From NCBI GenBank assembly GCA_947625985.1, contig CANQQF010000009.1, positions 1 through 61,735 of the forward strand: a stretch of DNA of 61,735 bases, read 5' to 3'. The position numbers and the translations under genes are program-made. Positions within the stretch are counted from its first letter, which is position 1. Each line of letters begins with the position of its first letter. Positions 26,227 to 35,891 of this stretch are shown here, piece by piece. The notes beneath the pieces are model-generated. The model was not told the origin of the DNA. It made no database searches and saw nothing but the letters and a program-made list of their open reading frames with translations. The stretch comes from an uncultured Clostridia bacterium (GTDB lineage: Bacteria > Bacillota_A > Clostridia > TANB77 > CAG-508).

Positions 26227-27171
26227 TTATCTTTCCTCCTCTTTTTCTTTAAGAAATTCGATTGTTTTTTCTAAACTTTCTTTATTATTTATATTTAAAC
26301 ATTTTACATCCCTACTTGTTTTTTTAACAAAAGAACTTAAGGTTTTACCAGGTCCAATTTCTACAAAAGTATCTACTCCGTTATCAATCATATATTGTAT
26401 AGTATTGGACATTCTAGTTGGATTCATAACATGTTTTGCTAAAATATCTTTTATATCATCTTCTGATGTATAAGGTGTAGCATCTATATTTTTCACAACT
26501 GTTTTTATAGGAGTTTTTATTTCTTCATCTTTAATAAATTCAGCTAAAGCTTTTGAAGCATCTTGTAATTTTTCAGTATGGAATGGACCACTTGTATTTA
26601 ATTCTACTACCCTTTTTGCACCTAATTCTTTTGCAATTTCCATCACCTGATTGATTCCTTCTCTATTACCTGATACTGCTACCTGTCCTCTACAATTATA
26701 ATTTGCAGGTGTTGCAAATCCTGTTGTTACTTTTTTACAAGCTTCTTCAACTTTTTCATCATCTAACCCAAGAATAGCTGCCATAGCCCAGTCTCCTTTA
26801 GGACATAAATCTTGCATATATTCTCCTCTTTTTTGAACAATTGATAATGCCTGTTCAATTGTTAGCACTCCACCATCTACTAATGCTGAATATTCTCCTA
26901 AACTTAACCCTGCTGACATATCTGATTTAATTCCATTTTCATTAAGCATTTCAAGTATTGCTAATTCCATAGTTACTATTGTAGGTTGAGTATTTTTTGT
27001 TTGTTTTAAACTTTCTTCTGGGCCTTCAAAAGATATTTTTCTTATATCCATTCCTGTTACTTTTTCTGCTATATTATATACTTCTTCTACTCCTTTGTTT
27101 TCTTGTAAGTCTTTTCCCATTCCAACTGTTTGAGCTCCTTGACCTGCAAATAAGAATGCTATCTTTCCCAT
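26227..27171 (-). CDS. fabD: Malonyl-CoA--ACP transacylase
   Basis: It loads malonyl groups onto acyl carrier protein. The 314-residue protein has FLFAGQGAQ at the N-terminus, the nucleophile Ser90 in GLSLGEYSAL, and a late VEIGPGKTLSSFV. It is in the operon between birA (12-base gap) and fabG. Confidence 0.96.
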   Translation of the reverse strand: MGKIAFLFAGQGAQTVGMGKDLQENKGVEEVYNIAEKVTGMDIRKISFEGPEESLKQTKNTQPTIVTMELAILEMLNENGIKSDMSAGLSLGEYSALVDGGVLTIEQALSIVQKRGEYMQDLCPKGDWAMAAILGLDDEKVEEACKKVTTGFATPANYNCRGQVAVSGNREGINQVMEIAKELGAKRVVELNTSGPFHTEKLQDASKALAEFIKDEEIKTPIKTVVKNIDATPYTSEDDIKDILAKHVMNPTRMSNTIQYMIDNGVDTFVEIGPGKTLSSFVKKTSRDVKCLNINNKESLEKTIEFLKEKEEER

Positions 27172-27183
27172 TATATTCCTCCT

Positions 27184-27744
27184 TTAAATATACTTTTCAA
27201 TTTTATTGCAAAATTCCGTAATAAATTCTTTTGTATCTATTTCTTTACCTGTTTCTTTTTTTATAGATGTTGCTATATCAATAATCTCATCTGCAAATTC
27301 TTCTTGCCTGATGTTAATTCCTATGCCAATTACTAATGCTTTTACTCTCTCTGCAATTACTTTAGTTTCAGTTAATATTCCTCCTAATTTCTTACCATTA
27401 AGAATCAAGTCATTTGGTTCTTTTATATCAAGATTAATTCCGTACTTTTCTTTAAATATTTCTACTATTACCTCTGCAACTTTTATCGTAAGTCCATCTA
27501 ATTCTCGTATATTTTTATCCATTCTAATGAGAAAAGAAAAAGCTATATTATTTGCTTGGTCTGTATACCATTTTCTTCCATGAGTTCCTTTACCATTAGT
27601 CTGGTAATCTGCCATAACTAAAGTTCCACTTGGAATAGTTTTATCTTCATACAATCTCCATATTTCATTTTGGGTTGAATCTATTGTTTCAAAATAAATA
27701 GCGTTTTTTCCTAAGTATTTAGTTTTGAGATTGGTTAATAACAT
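27184..27744 (-). CDS. birA: Biotin--protein ligase, minimal form
   Basis: It activates biotin with ATP and attaches it to AccB. The 186-residue protein has DSTQNEIWRL, GKGTHGRKW (51-59; the family motif is GRGRxGRxW), the KEPNDLILNGKKLGGILTE segment and GIGINI. It lacks the N-terminal DNA-binding domain of the repressor-type BirA and the small C-terminal domain, so it cannot be the operon's regulator by itself. Its first 26 bases overlap the end of the acyl ligase gene. Placement with accB is functionally sensible. Confidence 0.9.
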   Translation of the reverse strand: MLLTNLKTKYLGKNAIYFETIDSTQNEIWRLYEDKTIPSGTLVMADYQTNGKGTHGRKWYTDQANNIAFSFLIRMDKNIRELDGLTIKVAEVIVEIFKEKYGINLDIKEPNDLILNGKKLGGILTETKVIAERVKALVIGIGINIRQEEFADEIIDIATSIKKETGKEIDTKEFITEFCNKIEKYI

Positions 27745-29434
27745 CTAAATTCTCCTGTCTTTTAATTTTATTTGTTGTAGTTTTAATTAATGGTTCCTCT
27801 GATAAAATCATACCTCTTATAGCTTTATATTGTGGCATAAGTTTGTTTATTTCTTTTATTTTTGCACGTATTGCTTCATAAATTTCTTCATCTGTTTCAA
27901 CTTTGTATACATCCTTTACAATCTCTCTATCAAATACAACTTTTACATTTATCTTGATATCATCTTTATCGCTACCTCTTTGTTTTCCAAATATAAATGA
28001 TTCTGTCACACCTTCAATTCTATTTACCAAATTTTCAATTTCTTCTGGAAATATATTTTTACCGTTTTTTAATACTATTACACTTTTCTTTCTTCCGCAA
28101 ATAAATATGTAACCTTCATCATCCATTCTAGCTAAGTCACCTGTATAAAACCATCCATCTTTTAAAACTTCATCTGTAGCTTCTTTATTTCCAAAATATC
28201 CAAGCATAATGCTTGGTCCTTTAACAACTAATTCTCCTATTCCATCTTTATTTGCATCTACTATCTTTGCTTCTACACTTGGAACTGATTTTCCAATTGA
28301 TCCTATTTTATGAAATCTTTTTGATCCAACTCCTACAACTGGTGATGTTTCTGTTAAACCATATCCTTGTACCAAGTTAAATCCTAATAATCTATACTCT
28401 TCTTCTACAGATTTTTCTAATGCTGCCGCTCCACTAATAAGCAATTTTATGTTTCCACCAAGCATTTCATGTACTTCTTTGAATTTTTCTTTCTTTTCGC
28501 CAACTGGTAAATCTTTATATTTTTGTTCATCTTCTAATATTTTTTCAAGTTTACCTTCTTTTTTAAGTTTCATTTTTAACATTTTAAGAACTCTTTCATA
28601 AACTCCTGGAACATTTGCCATTATTGAAATCTTGTGCTCTTTTAAGTTTTCAGCTACATGTCTTAATCCTGTACAAAAAACCGTTGTTGCTCCTTTATAT
28701 AATGAAAATAAGAATCCTACTGTACATTCAAAAACATGATGTATTGGTAATACAGACAAAAAAACATCTTCTGAATTAACATCTAATATTGACCCTATAT
28801 CCATTAAGTTTGAACATATATTTTTATGTGACAAAGCTACAATTTTTGGCTCTGATGTTGTTCCAGATGTAAATAGCATTATACTCATTTCATCAGGATT
28901 AATTTCGGCATTTAAGAATCTTGTATCTCCATTTTTTAATAATTCTTTTCCATCTTCTATTAATTCTAATTGTGAATATACTCCATGTTTATGTTGTTCT
29001 AAATCCATAGAAATTAAATGTTTTAATTTTCCTACCCCTGTATTTTTAAATTTTTCTAATGTTTCTACATATTTTCCTGAGCAAAATATTGCTTCTACTT
29101 CAGATTTTCTTATTAAATTTTTTAGTTCATTTTCTGTTAACGATTTATCTAATGGTACTACTATTCCTGTACCACATACAATTGAAAGATATGCTATTTC
29201 CCACTCATACCTGCCTTCTCCAATTACTGCAATTCTTTTATCTTTTAGCCCCATATTTATTAATGCTGTTCCTAAAGCATTTATCATGTCTCTTACTTCT
29301 TTATGTGTTATGTAAATATATTCTTCATTCTTTTTTATTTTATATGCTTTTTTATTTCCATATAATTTTCCTGTTTTTTCAAGCATGTCTTTTAAGTCTC
29401 TTACTTTTATGTATTCATATATTCTATCTCCCAT
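27719..29434 (-). CDS. AMP-forming acyl-CoA/acyl-ACP synthetase (long-chain fatty acid type)
   Basis: A 571-residue ANL-superfamily ligase that activates a carboxylic acid as acyl-adenylate. Motifs are the P-loop LFTSGTTSEPK (about 187-197), the LVQGYGLTETSPVVG adenine motif, GWFYTGDLARMDDEGYIFICGRKK, and a C-terminal lysine in TTNKIKR. The start has GGGAG upstream. It is the first gene of the fatty acid operon, where most relatives have fabH or a regulator. The context suggests recycling of exogenous or released fatty acids into the pathway; CoA versus ACP as acceptor cannot be told from sequence. Confidence 0.88.
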   Translation of the reverse strand: MGDRIYEYIKVRDLKDMLEKTGKLYGNKKAYKIKKNEEYIYITHKEVRDMINALGTALINMGLKDKRIAVIGEGRYEWEIAYLSIVCGTGIVVPLDKSLTENELKNLIRKSEVEAIFCSGKYVETLEKFKNTGVGKLKHLISMDLEQHKHGVYSQLELIEDGKELLKNGDTRFLNAEINPDEMSIMLFTSGTTSEPKIVALSHKNICSNLMDIGSILDVNSEDVFLSVLPIHHVFECTVGFLFSLYKGATTVFCTGLRHVAENLKEHKISIMANVPGVYERVLKMLKMKLKKEGKLEKILEDEQKYKDLPVGEKKEKFKEVHEMLGGNIKLLISGAAALEKSVEEEYRLLGFNLVQGYGLTETSPVVGVGSKRFHKIGSIGKSVPSVEAKIVDANKDGIGELVVKGPSIMLGYFGNKEATDEVLKDGWFYTGDLARMDDEGYIFICGRKKSVIVLKNGKNIFPEEIENLVNRIEGVTESFIFGKQRGSDKDDIKINVKVVFDREIVKDVYKVETDEEIYEAIRAKIKEINKLMPQYKAIRGMILSEEPLIKTTTNKIKRQENLDVINQSQN

Positions 29435-29528
29435 TAGTAAATTCTCCCTTTCCTGCCTAATTTCACCTTATATACTATATCATATTTTCATAAAAAAATC
29501 TTTAGGACTGACCCGATAGTATAAAATG

Positions 29529-29566
29529 AACTGGAACACATTATTTTTATAGCATTCCAGTTTTTT
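29529..29566. terminator. Hairpin between the 227-residue membrane protein and the fatty acid operon
   Basis: AACTGGAA (29529-29536) pairs with TTCCAGTT (29555-29562). The better T-run is on the plus strand. On the minus strand the hairpin is followed only by CATTTTAT. It is the only hairpin between the two minus-strand units. Confidence 0.45.
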
Positions 29567-29585
29567 ATTACTTTAGTATTTATCA

Positions 29586-30269
29586 TTATTCAACTTTTCT
29601 TAATTCACCTGTAACTTCACTAGATAAATTCTCATAAGCCATTTCATTAGTATTTTCCATATTTACTGCAAATATATATTCAACATTTAGTTCTTCATCT
29701 TGCTGCTCTGTCCCATCAGATAAAGTAACTGTATTTGAACTTATTAGTAAATTATATAATAACCATCCATTAATAGTTTCCTTAATTTCTCCTTCTGGAT
29801 TTTCTTGTGTTGCTATTTTCGCTCCATTTCCATAAGTATAAGTCCCTTTCTGTATTACACTTTTATCAGATACTTGTATACTAAAAATGAATGTTCCATC
29901 TGGATTAAATTGAAAATAGTTTCCTTCTTGTGCTTCTCCATTCTCAAAAAATACCCATTTTCCGTTAAATAAAGGATCTGCATTTTGTTGTTTTAATTGT
30001 TCAGCTAATGCTTCATCTTTTTTTATGTCTTCTTCACTTTCTACATATTCTTGTTCTTCTTGGTTTTCTGTATTTTCTTCATTTTGCATAGTTCCTGTTA
30101 CACTATTTGGATCTTGAGATGATTCATTTTTTTTGTTATTTTTTAACACTATTATTAATGTCGCTATTAACAATACCCCCAAAATGGCTACAACAGTTAT
30201 TATCAGTCTTAAATTAATTTCTCCTGATTGCTTTTTTGCTTCTGTTAAATAGCTTTTGTTTTTATTCAT
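29586..30269 (-). CDS. Membrane-anchored extracytoplasmic protein of unknown function
   Basis: A 227-residue protein, not recognised. It has a short cytosolic start, one membrane helix (about residues 21-42, LRLIITVVAILGVLLIATLIIVL), an acidic glutamate-rich linker, and a beta-rich domain with NGKWVFFENGEAQEGNYFQF and QKGTYTYGNG, which looks like a small lipocalin- or DUF5640-like barrel (impression only). The start at 30269 has AAAGGAGA at good spacing; the in-frame ATG 39 bases upstream has none. It appears monocistronic. Confidence 0.65.
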   Translation of the reverse strand: MNKNKSYLTEAKKQSGEINLRLIITVVAILGVLLIATLIIVLKNNKKNESSQDPNSVTGTMQNEENTENQEEQEYVESEEDIKKDEALAEQLKQQNADPLFNGKWVFFENGEAQEGNYFQFNPDGTFIFSIQVSDKSVIQKGTYTYGNGAKIATQENPEGEIKETINGWLLYNLLISSNTVTLSDGTEQQDEELNVEYIFAVNMENTNEMAYENLSSEVTGELRKVE

Positions 30270-30389
30270 AATTTTCTCCTTTATATAAAATACTTTTGTT
30301 TTCAACATTTTATCAAATCATATATACGAATTCAATATAATAAACAAATTTAACAAAAACTTAATTTTATTGTAATATTATAATTATTT

Positions 30390-33008
30390 TTATTGCATCT
30401 TTTCTTTTATTTTTACTAAAGTATTTAATGCATCAATTGGTGTTAACTCATTTAAATTAATTTTATCAAGTTCATGTGCAATTTCTGCAAGTTTATAATT
30501 AAACATATCAAATTGTCCTGTTACTTGTTTCTTCTCTTGCTTCGTTTCTTTTTTGTTTTTTAAGATGCTTTTTCTTTCTATACCTCTTAGGATTTCATCA
30601 GCTCTTTTTGTTACATTTTTTGGCACTCCTGCTATTTTTGCAACATGAACACCATAACTCTCATCAGTTCCACCTCTAACTATTTTTCTTAAGAATATAA
30701 TATCTTCACCTTTTTCTTTTACTGCAATAGAATAATTTTTTACTCCTTCTATTTTATTCTCTAATTCTGTTAATTCATGATAATGTGTTGCAAATAAAGT
30801 TTTTGCTCCACACTTCTCTTTATTAGCAATATATTCTGCAACTGCCCATGCTATAGACAAGCCATCATATGTTGAAGTTCCTCTACCTATTTCATCTAAT
30901 ATAACTAAACTGTTACTTGTTGCTTCTTTTAATATTGAAGCAACTTCCATCATTTCAACCATAAATGTACTTTGACCCATACTTAAATCATCAGATGCTC
31001 CAACCCTTGTAAATATTTTATCCACAACTCCAATTTTAGCTTCTGAAGCAGGTACAAAACTTCCTATTTGTGCCATTAAAGTTATAAGTGCAACTTGCCT
31101 CATATATGTAGATTTACCTGCCATATTTGGTCCAGTAATTATTGATAATCTATTTTCACCTTTATCTAAGTATGTATCATTTTCAACAAATTCTCCTGCA
31201 CCAAGTATTTTTTCAATTACTGGATGTCTTCCATTTTTTATATCTATAGTTCCATAATTGTTAACTTCTGGCATACAATAATTCATATCTTCTGCAACTT
31301 GAGCAAATGATGTTAAAACATCTAAAGTAGACACTATTTCACTTGCTTTTTGTAAACGTTTTACATTATCTGCTATCTTTTCTCTAATTTTCGTAAATTC
31401 ATTATATTCTAAATTTACCACTTTTTCTTCTGCACCTAAAATTTCATTTTCAAGTTTCTTTAGTTCATCTGTAATATATCTTTCAGCATTTGTTAAAGTT
31501 TGTTTTCTAATAAAATAATCTGGTACTTGATTAAGATATGATTTTGTAACTTCTAAATAATATCCAAAAACTTTATTAAATCCTACTTTTAAATTTTTAA
31601 TTCCTGTTTTTTCTTTTTCTTTTGCTTCTAGTTTTATAATCCAATTCTTACCTTCTATTGTAGCTTTCTTTAATCTATCTATCTCATCATCATATCCAAG
31701 TTTTATGATTCCACCTTCTTTAATTGTCATAGGAGGATCTTCAATAATTGATTTTTCAATTAATTCATATATATCTTGTAATTCATCTAAATTTTCATAT
31801 AACTCTTTTAGCAAATCTGACTTACACTCTTTTAATGAACTCTTAACTTCTGGTAACTTATATAATGAATTTTTCAAAGTAATCATATCTCTCGCATTCG
31901 CATTACCATAAGCCATTTTTCCTGCTAGACGTTCAATGTCATATACTTTTTTTAGACTATCTATTATATCTCCTCTAAGCATCAAACTTTCTTTAAGTTC
32001 TTTAACACTATTTAATCTTTTATTTATTTCTAAAGAATCTATTAATGGATCACTTATCCATCTTGAAAGCATCCTTCCTCCCATAGATGTACATGTTTTA
32101 TCTAACACCCATAATAATGTTCCCTTTTTGCTTTTATCTCTTAATTTTTCAGTAAGCTCTAAGTTTCTTCTAGCATTAATATCTAATGACATATATTTTT
32201 CTGTGCTATAAACTTTGATTTTATTAATATGTTCTAGACTTGTTTTTTGTGTTTGAGAAATATATTCAATTAAAGCATTTATTGAAATAAGTGCCAAAGG
32301 TTTTTCTTGAATACTTTTTATTTCATTTCCATTATTATCAATATAGCTAATAGATTTTGCAATTTCACTCATTTCCTCTTTAAAGAATTGATCATTAAAT
32401 TTTGTAATATATAACTCAAAACGTTCTTTTATCTTTTTAATTTCTTCTGTTGAATCTGCCATCATTGAATTTATTACTATTTCTGACGGAGTATATCTAG
32501 CAAGTTCGTCTAATAATTGCTCAAAATTATTTTCTTGTTTTATTTCACTACTTAGAAACTCTCCTGTTGAAATATCGCAAATGCTTATTCCAAAATATAT
32601 TCCTGCTTTATATATAGACATAATATAGTTATTTTTTCTTTCTTCAAGCATATTGCTTTCTATAATTGTACCAGGTGTTACAACACGTATAACTCCTCTT
32701 TTAACAATTCCTTTTGTTGTTTTTGGGTCTTCTAATTGCTCGCAAATTGCAACTTTATATCCTTTTGCAATTAATCTTGAAATATATATTTCAGCTGCAT
32801 GGTGTGGTACTCCACACATTGGGGCTCTTTCAGCTTGTCCACAATCTTTACCAGTTAAAGTAAGTTCTAATTCTCTAGATGCTAAAATTGCATCGTCAAA
32901 AAACATTTCATAAAAATCACCTAAGCGATAAAATAAAATGCTATCTTTATATTCTTCCTTAGTTTTAATATAGTTTTGCATCATCGGTGAATATTCTGAT
33001 TTTCCCAT
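30390..33008 (-). CDS. mutS: DNA mismatch repair protein MutS
   Basis: It recognises base mismatches and small loops. The 872-residue length is standard. The N-terminal mismatch-recognition domain has FYRLGDFYEMFFDDA (Phe-x-Glu reader), and the C-terminal ATPase has GPNMAGKST, DEIGRGTST and ATHYHELTELE. Its ATG begins directly after the miaB stop codon, with AAGGAGAAG inside the end of miaB. The miaB-mutS neighbourhood is typical of Clostridia; mutL is not in the window downstream. Confidence 0.97.
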   Translation of the reverse strand: MGKSEYSPMMQNYIKTKEEYKDSILFYRLGDFYEMFFDDAILASRELELTLTGKDCGQAERAPMCGVPHHAAEIYISRLIAKGYKVAICEQLEDPKTTKGIVKRGVIRVVTPGTIIESNMLEERKNNYIMSIYKAGIYFGISICDISTGEFLSSEIKQENNFEQLLDELARYTPSEIVINSMMADSTEEIKKIKERFELYITKFNDQFFKEEMSEIAKSISYIDNNGNEIKSIQEKPLALISINALIEYISQTQKTSLEHINKIKVYSTEKYMSLDINARRNLELTEKLRDKSKKGTLLWVLDKTCTSMGGRMLSRWISDPLIDSLEINKRLNSVKELKESLMLRGDIIDSLKKVYDIERLAGKMAYGNANARDMITLKNSLYKLPEVKSSLKECKSDLLKELYENLDELQDIYELIEKSIIEDPPMTIKEGGIIKLGYDDEIDRLKKATIEGKNWIIKLEAKEKEKTGIKNLKVGFNKVFGYYLEVTKSYLNQVPDYFIRKQTLTNAERYITDELKKLENEILGAEEKVVNLEYNEFTKIREKIADNVKRLQKASEIVSTLDVLTSFAQVAEDMNYCMPEVNNYGTIDIKNGRHPVIEKILGAGEFVENDTYLDKGENRLSIITGPNMAGKSTYMRQVALITLMAQIGSFVPASEAKIGVVDKIFTRVGASDDLSMGQSTFMVEMMEVASILKEATSNSLVILDEIGRGTSTYDGLSIAWAVAEYIANKEKCGAKTLFATHYHELTELENKIEGVKNYSIAVKEKGEDIIFLRKIVRGGTDESYGVHVAKIAGVPKNVTKRADEILRGIERKSILKNKKETKQEKKQVTGQFDMFNYKLAEIAHELDKINLNELTPIDALNTLVKIKEKMQ

Positions 33009-34439
33009 TTACACAACTTCTCCTTTCAAGTACCACATATGTTCTGAAATAACTTTTATATCTATTATTTTGTCTTTTAACTCAGATGATCCTTCGAAAA
33101 CAACAACTTTATTACTATCGGTTCTTCCTGTTAGCATATTTTCATTATTTTTACTTTTTCCTTCTACTAACACTTTTTGAATAGTTCCTACATATTTTTG
33201 ATTGTTTTCAGCAATTTGGCTTTCAACTAATTCTTTTAAAGCATCAAAATGCTTATGTTTTATTTCATCTGGAACTTGATTTTCCATTTTATCTCCTGGA
33301 GTTCCAACCCTTCTTGAATAAATAAACATATATACTTGTTCAAAATGTACTTTTCTAACAACATCTAATGTGTCTTCAAAATCTTCATCAGTTTCACCTG
33401 GAAAACCAACTATTATATCTGTCGATAAAGTTAAGTTTGGAATTTTTAATTTCATCTTTTCTACTAAAGCTAAATATTGTTCTTTAGTATACTTTCTATT
33501 CATAACTTTTAAAACTTTACTACTACCTGCTTGAAGAGGAAGATGTACTAATTTACAAACTTTTTCACAATTTGCAATTGCATCTATAACATCATCGGTG
33601 AAATCTTTTGGATGTGGTGAAACAAAACGAATTCTTTCTATTCCTTCTATTTTATTTATCTCTTTTAATAAAGTTGCAAAAGAATTTATTCCTCTATATT
33701 CTTCAAAATTAACATTATTTTCTCTTTCAACTCTTAAATACGAATTGACATTTTGTCCTAATAGTGTTATTTCTTTATATCCCTGTTTTGCTAGTAATTC
33801 AATTTCATTAATTATATCTTTTGGCATTCTACTTCTTTCTCTACCACGGACATAAGGAACAATGCAATAACTACAAAAATTATTGCATCCGTTCATTATA
33901 GTAACTGATGCTTTTACATTACTATCTCTTTTTATAGGCAAACCTTCATATACTTTTCCGTCAATATCTAGAATATCAACTAATTTATTTTTCTCTTCTA
34001 ATACCTGATATAAATCCTGTGGAAATCTATGTAATGTATGTGTTCCAAACAACATATCAACAAATGGATAACTTGTTTTTATTTTCTTTGTAATATGCTC
34101 TTCTTGCATCATACATCCACCAATCGCTACAATTGTTCCTCTTTCTTCTTTAAGTCTTTTTAACTCTCCTAATTTTCCAAATAATTTATCTTCTGCATTT
34201 TCTCTAACACAACAAGTATTCATGACTGCCAAATCAACTTCTTTTGAGTTATCTGATTTTGTATACCCCATTTCTTCAATCATTCCACATATTTTTTCAG
34301 AATCATTTTCATTTAACTGACATCCCATTGTCAAAATACTATACTTTAAATTTTTACCTTTTATTATCTCTTTTATCTTTTCGATATATTTTTTCTGTTC
34401 ATTTATTTCTTTTATTGTATTCAATTTTTTCTCCTCCAT
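33009..34439 (-). CDS. miaB: tRNA-2-methylthio-N6-dimethylallyladenosine synthase MiaB
   Basis: A radical SAM methylthiotransferase that modifies A37 of tRNAs. In its 476 residues the N-terminal UPF0004 cluster cysteines are at MGCQLNENDSE, NTCCVREN and GGCMMQEEH. The radical SAM CxxxCxxC is NGCNNFCSYCIVPYVRGRER. A TRAM domain ends the protein. TGGAGGAG precedes the ATG. Confidence 0.96.
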   Translation of the reverse strand: MEEKKLNTIKEINEQKKYIEKIKEIIKGKNLKYSILTMGCQLNENDSEKICGMIEEMGYTKSDNSKEVDLAVMNTCCVRENAEDKLFGKLGELKRLKEERGTIVAIGGCMMQEEHITKKIKTSYPFVDMLFGTHTLHRFPQDLYQVLEEKNKLVDILDIDGKVYEGLPIKRDSNVKASVTIMNGCNNFCSYCIVPYVRGRERSRMPKDIINEIELLAKQGYKEITLLGQNVNSYLRVERENNVNFEEYRGINSFATLLKEINKIEGIERIRFVSPHPKDFTDDVIDAIANCEKVCKLVHLPLQAGSSKVLKVMNRKYTKEQYLALVEKMKLKIPNLTLSTDIIVGFPGETDEDFEDTLDVVRKVHFEQVYMFIYSRRVGTPGDKMENQVPDEIKHKHFDALKELVESQIAENNQKYVGTIQKVLVEGKSKNNENMLTGRTDSNKVVVFEGSSELKDKIIDIKVISEHMWYLKGEVV

Positions 34440-34448
34440 TACTAAGCT

Positions 34449-34477
34449 ATTTTATTACATTTTTCAATATTTTGCAA
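34449..34477 (-). promoter_or_regulatory. Promoter of miaB-mutS
   Basis: Minus strand TTGCAA (34472-34477), a 17-base spacer and TAAAAT (34449-34454), just upstream of the miaB ribosome binding site. Confidence 0.6.
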
Positions 34478-34540
34478 CAAAATCAACTCGTTTTGTCATC
34501 AAAATGAAATATTATAAATATACTTTTTTTTTTATTTTAA

Positions 34541-34549
34541 TGATATAAT
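34541..34549 (+). promoter_or_regulatory. Extended -10 promoter of the 238-residue protein
   Basis: TGATATAAT (34541-34549) lies 40 bases upstream of the ATG. The -35 region is a T-run without a clear hexamer. Confidence 0.45.
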
Positions 34550-34588
34550 ATTATAAATTATATACTTATTAAAATAAAGGAGTTAATT

Positions 34589-35305
34589 ATGAATCTTTTT
34601 ACTAGCTTACAACCTTCTAAAACATCTAGGAAAAAATTGGTTAGACCTTTTGCTAACATAGTATGTTTAAAAGCAAAAGATGAAAAAATTAATATAATGA
34701 ATAACCGTAAATGTTTAGAACTTTCTGAAATGGATAATTTGCTTAACTTTAATAAAAAAAGAAAACATCCTTATAATCCTGATTCAATTCGCTTATGGAG
34801 TATATTAGATATGAAAACTTATTTAGATGCTTTTTATGATTTAACTATAAATCCATATGTAGACAAAAATCGTCCAGTTAAAGATTTAGATTTTTATTTA
34901 GATTTAACTGCTAAATATTTAAATATACTAGATATTAAATTACTCGGATCATTTAAAATAGAAAATATTGAATTTAAAAAAGTATTATTAGTAACATATG
35001 AAATCAAAGATAAAAAAGAAGAATATTACAGACCATATGTTGAACTATTTGTACCAAATGACGATGAAAGTTTTCAAAAAATAGGATATGGTTATGATAC
35101 TAATGATAATGCTAATGTAGAACTATTTATAGAAAATCTTAATTACGCCATCTACCTTACAAGTAAAGGAACTATAAAATTCCCATTTAAAAGTAAAACA
35201 TTAAAACTTTCTGTAGATGATATTATTACAGATATAAATATAAATAATCTTATATCAGGCGTATATGTTGAAGATATTGAAATAAGAACTGATTCACTTA
35301 TATAA
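34589..35305 (+). CDS. Hypothetical cytosolic protein
   Basis: A 238-residue protein, not recognised. It has no signal peptide or membrane helix. It is lysine- and asparagine-rich, with a mixed alpha/beta look: a basic start (SKTSRKKLVRPF), a helical middle (DMKTYLDAFYDLTINPYVD, LDFYLDLTAKYLNIL) and a C-terminal half of beta-like segments (FKKVLLVTYEIKDK, YYRPYVELFVPND, TIKFPFKSKTLKLSVDD). AAGGAG lies 7 bases before the ATG, and it has its own terminator. It is a single-gene unit between miaB and rpmE. Confidence 0.65.
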   Translation: MNLFTSLQPSKTSRKKLVRPFANIVCLKAKDEKINIMNNRKCLELSEMDNLLNFNKKRKHPYNPDSIRLWSILDMKTYLDAFYDLTINPYVDKNRPVKDLDFYLDLTAKYLNILDIKLLGSFKIENIEFKKVLLVTYEIKDKKEEYYRPYVELFVPNDDESFQKIGYGYDTNDNANVELFIENLNYAIYLTSKGTIKFPFKSKTLKLSVDDIITDININNLISGVYVEDIEIRTDSLI

Positions 35306-35341
35306 AAAAACCGGAACTTATATTACAAAGTTCCGGTTTTT
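35306..35341. terminator. Bidirectional terminator
   Basis: AAAAACCGGAACT (35306-35318) pairs perfectly with AGTTCCGGTTTTT (35329-35341) around a 10-base loop, between the convergent 238-residue gene and rpmE. Confidence 0.85.
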
Positions 35342-35346
35342 GTGAC

Positions 35347-35547
35347 TTATGCAAGTCCATATTTTTTCTTAAATCTGTCTGCTCTACCACCAACTGTTTC
35401 TTGTCTTAAATTTCCTGTCCAGTATGGATGGCATTTAGAACATACGTCTACTTTCATATCTTTTTTTGTTGATCCAACTTCTAGAACATTTCCACATGCA
35501 CAAGTAATTGTTGTATCATTATAATCTGGATGTAATCCTTTTTTCAT
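35347..35547 (-). CDS. rpmE: 50S ribosomal protein L31, zinc-binding type
   Basis: A 66-residue protein with the family start MKKGLHPDY and four cysteines (CAC near residue 16, CSKC near residue 36), so it is the zinc-containing C+ form. The closing motif [11 protein letters not shown] is intact. AAAGAGGTGA precedes the ATG. Confidence 0.96.
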   Translation of the reverse strand: MKKGLHPDYNDTTITCACGNVLEVGSTKKDMKVDVCSKCHPYWTGNLRQETVGGRADRFKKKYGLA

Positions 35548-35616
35548 TTAAGTTCACCTCTTTCTCCATTTTCATAATTTGACTGCCATTTATAATAACA
35601 TAAATTTCAAATTTAT

Positions 35617-35775
35617 TCAAGTTTTATTTCTTTTTTGTTCTTCATACATATATGTTGCAGATTGTAACATTTCTTTATCTAAAGACATTTTGTTTATTAG
35701 CTTGCTCATAACATTAAACACACAAGCTATTATTAGTATAAATAAGCCTATCTTTTTCCAATGTTTAGCTAACAT
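35617..35775 (-). CDS. 52-residue single-pass membrane peptide
   Basis: A short open frame on the minus strand (MLAKHWKKIG, then LFILIIACVFNVM, then a polar tail ending EEQKRNKT). AAAAGGAGA sits 7 bases before the ATG. A basic N-terminus and a 14-16-residue hydrophobic helix fit a small membrane protein, with a charged cytosolic tail containing MSLDKEMLQSATYMYEEQ. It lies 69 bases upstream of rpmE on the same strand. The opposite strand also has an open frame, but without a ribosome binding site. Function unknown. Confidence 0.6.
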   Translation of the reverse strand: MLAKHWKKIGLFILIIACVFNVMSKLINKMSLDKEMLQSATYMYEEQKRNKT

Positions 35776-35891
35776 ATATTTTCTCCTTTTTAACTCAAAC
35801 TACATATAATTATACTTTGTTTTACTTGAAAAGTCAAGGAAAAGATACATATATTTTTATTTTTTGGTAATACTTACGATAGGTGATTAAT

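Noticed and set aside
29435..29585. FapR- or FabT-type operator before the fatty acid operon
   Set aside because: No matching palindrome and no clear -35/-10 pair could be found in this gap, although a TATAGTATATAAGG stretch is present.
35579..35809. 76-residue plus-strand open frame opposite the 52-residue membrane peptide
   Set aside because: It has no ribosome binding site and overlaps a minus-strand frame with AAGGAG at good spacing and a membrane-protein shape.
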